Origin: Bacillus sp. JCM 19034
Lineage (GTDB): Bacteria; Bacillota; Bacilli; Bacillales; Bacillaceae_D
Reading direction: 5' to 3'
Length of the DNA stretch: 64,000 nucleotides
Assembly: GCF_001310635.1 (NCBI RefSeq)
Contig: NZ_BAXR01000004.1
Coordinates: forward strand, 62,001-126,000
In this document: positions 39,450 to 49,597 of the stretch, in pieces
How the letters are laid out: each line of letters begins with the position of its first letter
Numbering within the stretch: position 1 is the first letter of the stretch
Notes under the pieces: model-generated
Databases searched by the model: none
What the model saw: the letters and a program-made list of their open reading frames with translations, nothing else
What the model was told of the DNA's origin: nothing
Program-made: the position numbers and the translations under genes

Positions 39450-40346
39450 ATGCAAAAAATCACAGTAACAAAAGACGGTAGTGGTGATTTCCTTTGTATC
39501 CAAGACGCAATTCATTCAATACGCGTTCACCCACTCCCGCCTGTGACAATCTTTGTTAAAAACGGTCATTATCATGAACGTATCCATATTCCTGAAAACA
39601 AGCCGACAATCTCCATTATCGGAGAGAGCAAGGAACAAACCATTATTACTTATGATGATCATGCCCATATGCTTAATGATGATGGACATTCGATTGGTAC
39701 ATTTCATACACCAACTGTAAACATACTCTCTGACCAAACGATTATAAAAAACGTAACGATCAAAAATATCGCTGGCCGCGGAGAAAACGTCGGACAAGCA
39801 CTAGCTTTGTCCGTCTCAGGAGATCAATGTTATTTTGAAAACGTACATTTACATGGCTTTCAAGATACACTTTATGCTTGTAAAGGAAACCACTACTTTG
39901 AACACTGCACAATCGAAGGAGATATTGATTTTATATTTGGAGGTGCAGCAGCTCTCTTTTATCGATGTACGATTCATAGCCTAAGAAATGGCTACATTAC
40001 AGCAGCATCAACCCCTCAGCATCAGAAATTTGGCTTCGTTTTTCTGCACTGTAAACTAACAGGAGAAGCAAATCAGAACTCTGTTTATCTCGGTCGCCCG
40101 TGGCGCCCTTGGGCACATACACTTTTTATTCACTGTTGGATGGGGGAGCATATTAAACAAGAAGGCTGGAATAATTGGCGTGACCCTAAAAATGAACAAA
40201 CTGCACGTTACGGAGAATTTAATAGTAGTGGACCTGGTTCAGCGTTAAGTAAAAGAGTTCAATGGGCAAACGAAGAAATCGTGATTAAGGAAATCGAGAC
40301 TTTTCATGAAAACTTACTTAAAATGAAGTCTAACGAGCCTATGTGA
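39450..40346 (+). CDS. Pectin methylesterase (CE8), apparently intracellular
   Basis: A 298-residue pectinesterase that removes methyl groups from galacturonan. The right-handed beta-helix enzyme keeps its active site: Gln116, Gln138-Asp139 (FQDTLY), Asp160 (DFIFGG) and Arg216-x-Trp218 (YLGRPWRPW). There is no signal peptide or wall anchor, so it probably demethylates imported oligogalacturonides. The frame is intact. It is divergent from GH43, with about 190 bases between. Confidence 0.92.
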   Translation: MQKITVTKDGSGDFLCIQDAIHSIRVHPLPPVTIFVKNGHYHERIHIPENKPTISIIGESKEQTIITYDDHAHMLNDDGHSIGTFHTPTVNILSDQTIIKNVTIKNIAGRGENVGQALALSVSGDQCYFENVHLHGFQDTLYACKGNHYFEHCTIEGDIDFIFGGAAALFYRCTIHSLRNGYITAASTPQHQKFGFVFLHCKLTGEANQNSVYLGRPWRPWAHTLFIHCWMGEHIKQEGWNNWRDPKNEQTARYGEFNSSGPGSALSKRVQWANEEIVIKEIETFHENLLKMKSNEPM

Positions 40347-40741
40347 AGTATTCATAAATAAAAATCAATGTACCTTTCCGAAAAAAAATGAACTAAGATA
40401 GTAGCACATTTTTCACGCTGCTTTATCTTCACTTTTTTTGTAGTAAGCAAATTAACTTAACACGAATGTTCCCAATATAAGAAATGAAAAATAATTATAT
40501 GCATATTCATTTATTTAAATAGAAGAAATAGGTATAATTAAAATAAATAAAATAGGCGGAATTAAACCATAATTCTCTTTGACTTTCCGTGTATGACACA
40601 TTAGCACCACGCATATCTTACCTTTCTCCATCATTTCATTAAAAACCTGTTTCATTGCATTAAATAGGCTAAATGTTCTCCTCATGCACTTAATCAATCG
40701 CTTAACACAACTATAAATGAATAAAAGGAGAAAGATTACAT
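40347..40741. other. Intergenic region after pectin methylesterase gene
   Basis: A stem-loop (AAGATA..AGC / GCTGC..TATCTT, 40395-40440) followed by T7 near 40432 is a probable terminator for the methylesterase gene. The remainder leads to the antiporter gene, whose ribosome site AAAAGGAG is at about 40724. No gene is supportable. Confidence 0.5.
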
Positions 40742-42229
40742 ATGTTCTTCGAGACACTTCATACAAATACTTATGTTTTTATAGGTGCCTTACTACTAAT
40801 AAGTGGAGTTCTAGTTGCAAAATTTTCATCCCGTTTAGGCCTCCCTGCACTTGTTTTGTTTATCCTAATCGGGATGTTAATTGGAAGTGACGGTTTAGGT
40901 TTTATTTATTTTGATAATCCAGAAGTTGCCCAGGTTATCGGAATTTTTGCACTTATCATCATATTATTTGAAGGGGGAATGCAAACAAAGTTTTCAACCG
41001 TTAAATCGGTTATTTTACCTTCTGTTTCATTAGCTACGTTAGGGGTCGTATTCACTTCAGCTATAGTCGGTTATTTTGCCTTCCTATTATTCGATATAAC
41101 ACTACTAGAAGCACTCTTATTTGGTGCCATTGTTGGTTCCACTGACGCTGCAGCTGTATTTGCATCGTTAAAAGAACGAAACATTAAAGCAAAGATGGGT
41201 GCAACACTTGAAGCTGAATCGGGCACAAACGACCCTATGGCTGTTTTTCTCACCCTTTCTTTTATTGAACTAATTCTTACACCTGAGACCAATCTATGGG
41301 GATTAATACCATCCTTTTTTTGGCAAATGGGGATTGGTGCCATCATTGGAATTGCAATGGGTAAATTCGCTTCTTACTCCATTAATCGAATCCAACTAGA
41401 GTCAAGTGGCCTTTACCCTATTTTTGCCATATCCTTCGCCCTTTTAACCTATAGTATTACATCCTTTATTGACGGCAGTGGATTCCTTGCTGTATATGTA
41501 GCTGCTCTCGTTATCGGAAACTCAGAGCTTACTTACCGCTATTCAATCTTTCAATTTCATGAAGGTTTTGCATGGATGTCACAGATTATTATGTTTATCA
41601 TATTAGGTTTACTTGTTTTTCCAGGACAATTAATGAACTTCACTGTTATTGTTAATGGATTAATTTTATCAGTTGTCCTCATGATATTAGCAAGACCTAT
41701 TGCTGTTTTTCTTTCTACAATCGGAATGCATTATACATTAAAAGAGAAACTCTTTATCTCATGGGCAGGTTTAAGAGGAGCTGTCCCTATTGTATTAGCA
41801 ACTTTCCCTGTCGTTGCTGGATTAGATAATGGTCAGTTATTTTTCAATGTAGTCTTCTTTATTGTTTTAACATCAGCTCTTGTCCAAGGATCATCAATCT
41901 CAGTTGTTGCCAAAAAACTTGGTTTAACGGGACCGAAAAAAGCGACACCACATCATTCACTTGAACTTATTTCAATGGGAAAGTCTAATGCTGAAATGGT
42001 GCAATATCAAGTCAATGATTCTTCAGCCATAGTTGGTCAAAAGCTCCGAGATATTGAATTCCCTACTAAAGTAACGATTAGTGCTATTGTTCGAAATGAA
42101 AAACTAATATCCCCTTATGGAGATACTGAAGTAAAAGATGGTGACTTTCTCTATATATTAGTAGCAACAAAGAATAAGCATGAACTCATAAAAATTTTAG
42201 AGAAGAAAAACAGAAGTAAACGAGAATGA
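40742..42229 (+). CDS. CPA1-type cation/proton antiporter with TrkA-C domain
   Basis: A 495-residue membrane antiporter of the NhaP/K+:H+ group, with about 12-13 membrane segments. Conserved motifs include GSTDAAAVFASL and ESGTNDPMAVFLT, the latter holding the ion-binding Asn-Asp pair. The last 80 residues form a TrkA-C (RCK-C) domain (SSAIVGQKLRDIEFP), a likely nucleotide or ion sensor. It fits K+ or Na+ export and pH homeostasis. The frame is intact and the gene is alone. Confidence 0.9.
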   Translation: MFFETLHTNTYVFIGALLLISGVLVAKFSSRLGLPALVLFILIGMLIGSDGLGFIYFDNPEVAQVIGIFALIIILFEGGMQTKFSTVKSVILPSVSLATLGVVFTSAIVGYFAFLLFDITLLEALLFGAIVGSTDAAAVFASLKERNIKAKMGATLEAESGTNDPMAVFLTLSFIELILTPETNLWGLIPSFFWQMGIGAIIGIAMGKFASYSINRIQLESSGLYPIFAISFALLTYSITSFIDGSGFLAVYVAALVIGNSELTYRYSIFQFHEGFAWMSQIIMFIILGLLVFPGQLMNFTVIVNGLILSVVLMILARPIAVFLSTIGMHYTLKEKLFISWAGLRGAVPIVLATFPVVAGLDNGQLFFNVVFFIVLTSALVQGSSISVVAKKLGLTGPKKATPHHSLELISMGKSNAEMVQYQVNDSSAIVGQKLRDIEFPTKVTISAIVRNEKLISPYGDTEVKDGDFLYILVATKNKHELIKILEKKNRSKRE

Positions 42230-42425
42230 CGGTAAATCACACCTATTTTCTAAACTAGTAGGACACTAGAAAATTGATAAACCGTTGCTTTTATTAGCCA
42301 TTCGAATGTTTTTCTTATTTATTTATAAGACTATTCAATATATATTGTCCTCCAAAACAAATGGGCTCCTAACTTAAATTTCATGTTATGATAGGAAAAA
42401 AGTGTGCTTCCCGGAGGACAAAATC

Positions 42426-44476
42426 GTGGATTTTATATATAGACGAAATAAAAATAGGATAATAGTTCTACTAGTTTTTATTCTTATAATGATCTCCTTT
42501 TTTCAAGTGGTAGATGCTAGTGCCCATACCTCCGCTCAAGCTGGCAAAATAGATTTAACTGATTCCGATATTCTTGATGAGCTAATTGATCTGAAAGGAG
42601 AATGGGAGTTTTATTGGGGGGAATTATTAGAGCCCGGTGATTTCCATACTTCATTATCGCCTTCTGCTGAATACGTTGAAGTCCCTGAATTATGGGCTTC
42701 ATACGAAATAAGCAATCAGACATTACCTAGTCAAGGATATGCAACATATCGCCTTACCTTTTTATTATCAGATGAACAAATTGAGCAACACTCTACGCTC
42801 GGCCTCTACTTTAAACGAATAGAAACCTCCTATCGTGTTTGGATTAATGGGATAGAAAAGGGAGGTAATGGGGTCGTCGGAAAAACTCCAGAATCAACCA
42901 CTCCACAAAATTTTCCACAAGTCATCTATTTCGAAGCACAATCTGGCGAGAATGAATTAGTGGTACAAGTCGCCAATTTCGTTCATAACCATGGCGGAAT
43001 GTGGGAAAGGCTCGATTTAGGTACTGCGGAGCTTGTTACATATAAACGAACGATGAATGTAGTTCTACAATCTTTTGTTAATGGACTATTTCTAATGATG
43101 GCCATTTACTTTATTTTCATATACCTTTTTCGCAAAAGGGAAACAGCTTCTCTAATTTTTGGTTTAATGTGCTTGTTTATTAGTATTCGCGTCATGATAC
43201 TAGGTGAATCGACAGCTTTATACGTATTTCAAAGTCTTTCTTGGGAATGGGTGGCCAAAACCGAATATGTTTCAATCTCCCTTGCAGCGATTATGCTCTT
43301 ACAGTTTATTAAATTAGAATACCCAAATGAAGCTATCCGGCAAATACCAAAAGCCATTAGCATAAGCTTAGCACTATTTATCACCTTTGTTTTATGTACT
43401 CCTGCCATAATCTTTACGAAATATATCTTTATTTTTACAACTTTCATGCTGTTACCGGCAATCTTGTACACACTTTATGTTTATGTTATGTCGGCCATTC
43501 ATAAACGAAAAGGATCGATATCAAATGCGATTGGCTTTGCCTTTTTCTTTCTCTTTGCGTTAAATGACATTTTGTTTTATAACGATGTCATTCAGACAGG
43601 AGATTACTTATCAATCGGCTTACTTTTCTTTCTTTTTACACAATCTATTAATCTCTCTTCAAGGTTTTCAAAAGCATTAAGTGAGGCCGAGCAATTATCA
43701 GAACAATTGCAAGAATCAAATGAACTTCTTGAAATAAAAGTGGAAGAACGAACGATTAAATTGAAACAAGCTGAAATGTTCCGTACACAGTTGTTAACAA
43801 ATATATCTCATGAACTAGGGACACCGATCACATCGATCAAAGGCTATTCAAAAGCGTTAAGAGATGGAATTATTACTCAGGATGCTTCTAAATATGCTGA
43901 CAGAATTTATGAGAGAACGATCCTATTAGAAAGATTGATTGATGATTTGGTCGAGCTCACTAAATTAGAAACGAGGCAAACACACTTTAAATTCGAGGAA
44001 ATCGAAGCCCTTCCTTTTCTCTCTCGTTTATATGAAAAATACGAGTGGGAGGTTATTGACAAAGGATTATCTTTTTCATTTGAGGAACGTAATCATTTAT
44101 CCGTAAATAGACAAGCCTTTATGAAGGTTGACCCTTTTCGAATTGAACAGGTATTTTCTAATTTGCTAACAAATGCTCTTAAATTTACCCCTGCTGGTAA
44201 AGCAGTCCGCATCGTTCTCGTCTGGAAATCATCCGAAGTCACAATTCATATTATTGATAATGGGATTGGGATTGATCCGGCTGAACACGAGCGTATTTTC
44301 CAACGGTTCCATCAATCCAAGAAGAATGAAGGATCAGGGTTAGGTCTTGCAATCTGTAAAGAAATCATTGACTATCATGAGGGTGAATTAGGCGTTGTAA
44401 GTCAAATAAACAAAGGCAGTGATTTTATTTCACGTTACCTATTACATACATTGATTTTAATAGTGAAGGAGTATAA
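42426..44476 (+). CDS. 7TMR-DISM-type sensor histidine kinase (one frameshift)
   Basis: A 683-residue kinase with an N-terminal signal segment, an extracellular carbohydrate-binding-like domain (LIDLKGEWEFYWGELLEPGDF onward), seven membrane helices (about 210-420), a coiled coil, and a kinase core with phospho-acceptor His in NISHELGTPITSIKGY and ATPase boxes NLLTNALKFTP, IDNGIGIDP and GSGLGLAI. The start is GTG at 42426 after GGAGG. The frame breaks in the T4 run at 44423-44426; one base gives a normal end, GSDFYFTLPITYIDFNSEGV. It ends four bases before its response regulator. Confidence 0.86.
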
Positions 44477-44479
44477 AAG

Positions 44480-45178
44480 ATGGATGTAAAAAAGATATTA
44501 GTTATCGAGGATGACAGGGACATTGCAGAAATCTTGTCGATTTATTTAGGACACGTAGGTTATGATATTGCTGTTGCAACTTGTGGCGAGGAAGCATTAT
44601 CTAACCTTGCTCAAACTGAGTTTGATCTAATTATTTGCGACATTATGCTACCTGATATGGAAGGGACATTCATCATTAAAGAGCTACGTAAACATTCTAA
44701 TATACCTGTCATATTTTTAAGCAGCAAAAAGGAAAATGAAGACATTCTTAACGGCTTTCACCTTGGCGGCGATGATTATGTTACAAAGCCGTTTGATCCT
44801 GATATTCTTGTTGCAAGAGTGCAGGCTCAGTTAAAACGCTCAGTAAAAGCTTCAAATAAAGAAGAACATTCCTCTGAGGTATGGAAAGATGCTCACTTAG
44901 AGCTTCATTTCGATAGCATGGACGTGAAACGAAATGGACAACCTGTATCCTTATCAACTAAAGAACGACAATTGCTTTTCCATTTAGCAAAGCATCCAAA
45001 CCAGGTTTTTACCGTTAATCAGCTCTATGATCTCATTTGGGGGCTCGATGGGTTGAGTGACACTCGGACAGTTATGGTTCACATCCATCATTTACGGAAA
45101 AAGCTAGAAATAGAGGCGAGCGATCCTAGTTACATTATGACCGTTAGGGGAATTGGATATAAATTTAATACTAAATGA
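44480..45178 (+). CDS. OmpR-family response regulator
   Basis: A 232-residue response regulator with a receiver (EDD near 10, Asp in LIICDIMLPD near 54, Lys in TKPFDP near 103) and a C-terminal winged helix (TVMVHIHHLRKKLE). It is co-transcribed with the 7TMR-type kinase. Target genes are not obvious from this window. Confidence 0.92.
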   Translation: MDVKKILVIEDDRDIAEILSIYLGHVGYDIAVATCGEEALSNLAQTEFDLIICDIMLPDMEGTFIIKELRKHSNIPVIFLSSKKENEDILNGFHLGGDDYVTKPFDPDILVARVQAQLKRSVKASNKEEHSSEVWKDAHLELHFDSMDVKRNGQPVSLSTKERQLLFHLAKHPNQVFTVNQLYDLIWGLDGLSDTRTVMVHIHHLRKKLEIEASDPSYIMTVRGIGYKFNTK

Positions 45179-45242
45179 GAGAAGCACTGTGCTTAGCTGT
45201 TACACTTTTTTAGTGGGCTATTGCGAAGCCAGTGCTCTTCTC
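45177..45242. terminator. Stem-loop between convergent genes
   Basis: GAGAGAAGCACTG and CAGTGCTCTTCTC bracket a long loop between the response regulator stop and the serine hydrolase stop. The loop is long, so terminator function is uncertain. Confidence 0.4.
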
Positions 45243-45277
45243 AATAATCAACTTACACCTTCCTTGATTATCCATTA

Positions 45278-46309
45278 CTAGCTTTCATTAAATCGAATTA
45301 CTGCATCCTCTAGAAATTGGGAGTCCGCTAACATTTTAACAAAGAAAGAGTTCATATTGCGTTGCAGCTTAAACTGTTCAATTGGACCTAAATCATCTAG
45401 CAAGATAACTAGTTCGTACTGTTCTCCATCAAGCCGATCAGCATACATTGCCTGGTTCAATACAAATGCAGTCGAGCCACCTTTCATTCCTAGATGCTTC
45501 AACCATTCAGCGTTCCCTTCATTAACTTGCATAGGCCATTCTAACACGTCTCGCAGCACCTCCTCAGCTTCCCCACTCCAGTTGCCTCTATTTAATTGTG
45601 CTACTAACTCACCATATGTTCGTGCAGTAGAAGATGTTAAATGATCAGACCATAGACGCTGTTCAGGCATAGAAAGATCACCTTCTGCTACTCGGGCCTC
45701 ACTTGTTATTTCATCATGAATTCTCCATGCCGCTTCTCTATATTCGTCGCGGTTCATCAGCTCAACACCGTCCTCTACAATCGGAACAAGCATACTACCA
45801 ACAATCGGTAGAAACGGCTCGTGATCTGATAAAGTAGCGATTCTGTCTTGGATGGAATCTCTTCCTAGCTTTTCAATTAAATAATCGGTATTAGCATTTG
45901 AACTATATGTAATCATCCCTTTCACTACTTCGTGAAGAGTCGGTTCTCCTTCAATTGAATCTAACCATGCCGGATGAGCACCACCATCTGTTCCACTAAA
46001 GTAATACTTCTCAAGCTCCATCAATGAAACCCGCTCATTTGGATCAAGATTATTAGAACCTACTTGTTCAGCGTATTCCATCGCTAAAATGATTTTCACC
46101 GTACTTGCAAGTGGCTGCTTGCGATCATCCTGATAGGCAATCATTATATCCCCGTTTTTAGCAACATACAATGCAGAGCTTTCCGAGTTATTTTCAATAT
46201 GAGATAAAACATACTCTGGGTGATCTTTTAACAACCAATATGCTCCTGCAGCTATAACAACAACTGCAACAATTAACCCTATTATCCCTATCACTGCAAA
46301 TTTATTCAT
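45278..46309 (-). CDS. Serine hydrolase of the class A beta-lactamase-like fold
   Basis: A 343-residue protein with one N-terminal membrane anchor (about 5-28) and an extracytoplasmic domain of the beta-lactamase/transpeptidase fold. The three active-site motifs are visible: S-x-x-K in ASTVKI, S-x-N in YSSNANT, and K-[ST]-G in place as MKGGST. No Glu-rich omega loop diagnostic of true beta-lactamases is clear, so a peptidase or wall-modifying role is equally possible. It ends nine bases from the start side of the acetyltransferase stop. Confidence 0.8.
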   Translation of the reverse strand: MNKFAVIGIIGLIVAVVVIAAGAYWLLKDHPEYVLSHIENNSESSALYVAKNGDIMIAYQDDRKQPLASTVKIILAMEYAEQVGSNNLDPNERVSLMELEKYYFSGTDGGAHPAWLDSIEGEPTLHEVVKGMITYSSNANTDYLIEKLGRDSIQDRIATLSDHEPFLPIVGSMLVPIVEDGVELMNRDEYREAAWRIHDEITSEARVAEGDLSMPEQRLWSDHLTSSTARTYGELVAQLNRGNWSGEAEEVLRDVLEWPMQVNEGNAEWLKHLGMKGGSTAFVLNQAMYADRLDGEQYELVILLDDLGPIEQFKLQRNMNSFFVKMLADSQFLEDAVIRFNES

Positions 46310-46317
46310 AATTTCTC

Positions 46318-46896
46318 TTAATTAACTCCTTCTTTTATAGAATGCAAGAATTCTTCTTTTAATATTGAGTACATATAAATATCGTGGTGTTCTCCCTTCG
46401 CAAACAAGGCTTTTCGCATTTTTCCTTCTAACGACATTCCTACCTTCTCCATTACACGAGCTGAGCCGATATTTTCTACATTACACTTTGCCTGGATACG
46501 TATCAAATCCATATGATGAAAACCAAATGTGATAACCTCTTTTGCAGCTTCTGTTACAATACCTTTTCCCCAATAATCTTGCGAAAGAGCGTATCCAATT
46601 TCAGCTATCTTATGATCAGCTTGCCATGAAACAAAGTTAATTGTTCCGATAAGTTTACCATTTTGTTTATATTCTATCCCCCAAGGTGCCACTTTGTTAT
46701 CTTCATACCTTGATACTACAAATTCAATAAACTGTTTTGTATCTGAGCTCGATTTATGAGTGTCCCAAGTAACGTATTTCGTTACTTCTTCATTCGAACA
46801 ATATTCGTACATATCGCTTAAATCTTCTAACGTTAATTTCCTTAATCGTAACCGTTCTGTTTCTAATGTAGGTAACTGACGAAATATCGGTTTCAA
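46318..46896 (-). CDS. GNAT acetyltransferase (RimJ/RimL type)
   Basis: A 192-residue N-acetyltransferase with the RimJ/RimL signature: LETERLRLRKL at the start, IGYALSQDYWGKGIVTEA for the acetyl-CoA loop, and NVENIGSARVMEKVGM. The acceptor may be a ribosomal protein, peptide or small amine. The frame is intact. It precedes the serine hydrolase gene in the same direction, with an eight-base gap. Confidence 0.9.
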   Translation of the reverse strand: MKPIFRQLPTLETERLRLRKLTLEDLSDMYEYCSNEEVTKYVTWDTHKSSSDTKQFIEFVVSRYEDNKVAPWGIEYKQNGKLIGTINFVSWQADHKIAEIGYALSQDYWGKGIVTEAAKEVITFGFHHMDLIRIQAKCNVENIGSARVMEKVGMSLEGKMRKALFAKGEHHDIYMYSILKEEFLHSIKEGVN

Positions 46897-47070
46897 GGTA
46901 TCACCCCTATTTATCTTATTAATCCTATACCAAAGTTTAACATATATATTTTCTACTTGTTAAAAGTATAATCCTCTAATCAATTACTTTTCAAAATAAT
47001 AATAGAACTCACAGCAACCGGAGCCCACCATTACATATTTTTTAAGTTTCAATTTAATTTTCCCCTAATA

Positions 47071-47097
47071 TGTCACAAATCCCCTTTCTTCTTTGTC
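47071..47097 (+). promoter_or_regulatory. ECF41-type promoter of the AhpD-like gene
   Basis: TGTCACA (47071-47077), 16 bases, then TGTC (47094-47097). ECF41 sigma factors recognise TGTCACA with a CGTC-like -10 at this spacing. The same pattern lies before the ECF gene itself (48512-48538), so both genes are probably read by that factor. Confidence 0.75.
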
Positions 47098-47130
47098 TTA
47101 AAGGTTGTAACAAACTTTTTTAGGAGAGTG

Positions 47131-47570
47131 ATGAAAGTGTCAATTAGAATGAATCATCAAAAGGTCAATCCACAAATTTTTCAAACGATGATGAAGTTAG
47201 AGTCCTTCGTCAAAGAAAGCGGATTAGATCCCAAACTGTACGAACTGATTAAATTACGTGCTTCTCAGATCAATGGATGCTCTTATTGTATAGACATGCA
47301 CGCAAAGGAAATGCAAAAAAGTGGAGAAAGCTCGATCGAATTATATTACTAACGGTTTGGCGAGAGGTTCCCATTTATACCGACAAAGAAAAAGCGGTGC
47401 TAGAACTTACCGAACACGTAACTAAGATCTCAGAGACTGGTGTACCACAACATGTTTATGAGAATTTGCTGCAATATTTCTCTGAGAAAGAATTCCTCAA
47501 CCTCATAATGGCCATTAATACAATTAATAGTTGGAATCGTTTAGGTATATCTACAGGAATGACTCCTTAG
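47131..47570 (+). CDS. AhpD-like carboxymuconolactone decarboxylase protein (one frameshift)
   Basis: A 146-residue protein of the CMD/AhpD family. The redox motif C-x-x-C with a nearby His (GCSYCIDMHAKEM) indicates alkylhydroperoxidase-like activity. The frame breaks near 47330: one base joins SGE to LDRIILLTVWREVPIYTDKEK. A start at ATG 47131 is only four bases after AGGAG; GTG 47137 is another option. It is a classic partner of ECF41 sigma factors; the sigma gene is encoded convergently just beyond it. Confidence 0.85.
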
Positions 47571-47593
47571 TCCTTTGTAAACAGCTATGTTTG

Positions 47594-48484
47594 TCATACA
47601 CTAAGCTTGTCAGGATTTAATAGGATAAAAATACGACGCAGTCCCTTATCCTTTTGATCAATATGAAAAAGAAAAATCATTTTCGGCTGATCGTTCTGTT
47701 TAAGCAAAATAGCCCATTCACCATTAAGTTCAATGAGTGAGAAGTCACCATCAAAGCTACCTTTATGACGAACACCTGTTAAAAATGCTCGTACGCGCTC
47801 GATACCGATGATCGGGTTATAAGCTGCACGTACCTTACCGCCTCCATCAGTAATAAGGACGATATCGTCGAGTAATTTTTCAATAAGTGGCTCCATATCG
47901 CCATATTGCAAAGCACAAATAAATGCTTCAATATACCTTTTATTAGACTCTGTTTTAGAAACTGGAGCACTCGTTAAATTAGGACAGCTTTTTTTCATTT
48001 TTAAGCGAGAGCGACTGCAGATTTTCCGACAGTTGCTCTCGCTTTTTCCAATAATATCGGCAATTTCGCGATAGGAGTAGCTAAACGTTTCTCTTAAAAT
48101 AAAGACCGCACGCTCTTGTGCATTTAATGTTTGTAACGTAGCCAGCAACGCGTACTGTACTTGTTCCCATTTCTCTAAAGAAACACTAACATCTTGAATT
48201 TCCTGTTTGGCTGACGATGTACCATTTGAAAATGGTTCTGGAAGCCACGGGCCTGGATACACTTCCCTCGTTCTTTCGTTTGATTGAATCAGATTGATGC
48301 AACGATTTGTTGTCATTTTAACAAGATATCCTTTTATATGATCGATACTCGCTATATCTAATTGTGACAATCTCACAAATACATCCTGAACAATATCTTC
48401 AGCATCAGCAATCGTTCCGACCATACGATACGCAATACTAAATAATAAAGACTTATATTCATTATATAATTGTGTAAGTGGCAT
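47594..48484 (-). CDS. ECF41-family sigma factor with SnoaL-like C-terminus
   Basis: A 296-residue sigma factor. Sigma region 2 (YNEYKSLLFSIAYRMVG) and region 4 (FSYSYREIADIIGKSESNCRK) are followed by a SnoaL-like extension. The ECF41 hallmarks are visible: WLPEP in the linker and DGGGKV in the extension, which in this group modulates activity instead of a separate anti-sigma factor. The start is ATG at 48484 after GAGGAG (GTG at 48493 also possible). A TGTCACA promoter precedes it, so it probably autoregulates. Confidence 0.92.
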   Translation of the reverse strand: MPLTQLYNEYKSLLFSIAYRMVGTIADAEDIVQDVFVRLSQLDIASIDHIKGYLVKMTTNRCINLIQSNERTREVYPGPWLPEPFSNGTSSAKQEIQDVSVSLEKWEQVQYALLATLQTLNAQERAVFILRETFSYSYREIADIIGKSESNCRKICSRSRLKMKKSCPNLTSAPVSKTESNKRYIEAFICALQYGDMEPLIEKLLDDIVLITDGGGKVRAAYNPIIGIERVRAFLTGVRHKGSFDGDFSLIELNGEWAILLKQNDQPKMIFLFHIDQKDKGLRRIFILLNPDKLSV

Positions 48485-48511
48485 TACGTACACTCCTCTC
48501 TTTACCTATAA

Positions 48512-48538
48512 GACCATTTTCATAAGCGAATTGTGACA
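48512..48538 (-). promoter_or_regulatory. ECF41-type autoregulatory promoter
   Basis: On the minus strand, TGTCACA (48532-48538), 16 bases, then GGTC (48512-48515), upstream of the sigma gene. It has the same layout as the promoter at 47071-47097. Confidence 0.75.
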
Positions 48539-48581
48539 TCTCCTAATTAGAAATGCACGATGCCCTGCATAAATGTCTATT

Positions 48582-48911
48582 CTACGCAATTGGAGTGCCA
48601 TTCTTGACAAGTTCGTCTGGCTTGAGCAGTATGACATTCCCATCCTCTAGTACACCACCAAGCACGAGCACTTCCGATTTGAAACCAGCTATACGCATTG
48701 GTGGAAAATTGACGACAGCGACTACTTGACGTCCTATTAGCTGCTTCGGCTCATATCTTTTCGTAATTTGAGCCGATGACCATCTCACTCCTAGGTCTCC
48801 AAAATCAATTTCTAATTTAATCGCGGGCTTGCGAGCCTCTGGAAATGGCTCCGCTCTTACCACCGTTCCAATTCTCATATCAAGCTTTTTAAAATCATCA
48901 ATATTTATCAT
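48582..48911 (-). CDS. csaA: CsaA, tRNA-binding-domain protein
   Basis: A 109-residue OB-fold protein of the CsaA family, related to the tRNA-binding domain of MetRS. Family features include [20 protein letters not shown] near the start, the KLEIDFG strand, the SSAQIT segment and the [23 protein letters not shown] core. It is described as a secretion-related chaperone in B. subtilis and binds RNA-like ligands. The frame is intact. Confidence 0.93.
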   Translation of the reverse strand: MINIDDFKKLDMRIGTVVRAEPFPEARKPAIKLEIDFGDLGVRWSSAQITKRYEPKQLIGRQVVAVVNFPPMRIAGFKSEVLVLGGVLEDGNVILLKPDELVKNGTPIA

Positions 48912-48998
48912 CCATTTACCTCCACTATACTAATGATCCAATCAATTACTTGAACATACGTATCGATATGTTTCTTATAATTAAAGCTTTCACTTACC

Positions 48999-49553
48999 TT
49001 AGTTGTTCTTTAGAATACCTAAAAATGCCTTCCAAGGACCGACATCATCTCGATATCTTTCAGCCATAACACGTACAATTTGTGATATATGTGTCAAATC
49101 ATGGACCACCCATGTTGATAGGAGTTGATGAGCCGTTACCGTTCCTAATACCGGGTGTTGTCCTGTGAGTTGGAAATCACTATTTGCATCAACTAATTCT
49201 TTTAAGCGTGTTATATTTGTTGATCGAAGCTGAGTAAACTCAGCTAATTTATCCTTAATTGTCTGCTTCTTCTCTTCTTTCATATGGGCAAACACATCAA
49301 ATGGAGGAAATGTTTCTTTTCCACCTTTTAGCAAAATCAGCTCTAATCTCGGAATCCAATCATGCTTTTCTCCTTCAATTAAATGCCCGATCACTTCATA
49401 CGCATTCCATGTCTCTTCTCCTTCACGACACGTAACCCAGCCATCTGATAAGTCTACTAACCAACTATCTAGTGTCTTCGGTGTTCGTTCTAGTATTTCA
49501 ATTGCTTCGTTTAATTGGAAATTCACATTCATCTCCTCCTTACTAAAATTCAC
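48999..49553 (-). CDS. DinB-superfamily protein
   Basis: A 184-residue four-helix-bundle protein. The metal-site histidines of the DinB/YfiT fold are in place: VIGHLIEGEKHDW near 70 and LLSTWVVHDLTHISQI near 145. Members include thiol-transferases and enzymes of unknown role. The frame is intact. Confidence 0.9.
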   Translation of the reverse strand: MNFSKEEMNVNFQLNEAIEILERTPKTLDSWLVDLSDGWVTCREGEETWNAYEVIGHLIEGEKHDWIPRLELILLKGGKETFPPFDVFAHMKEEKKQTIKDKLAEFTQLRSTNITRLKELVDANSDFQLTGQHPVLGTVTAHQLLSTWVVHDLTHISQIVRVMAERYRDDVGPWKAFLGILKNN

Positions 49554-49597
49554 ATCTTAACTTAATTGTAACAGCTTATTTATTGTTATTGGGCAAT

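Noticed and set aside
40515-40766. Minus-strand frame crossing the antiporter start.
   Set aside because: It overlaps the antiporter ribosome site and start, has no family, and lacks its own ribosome site.
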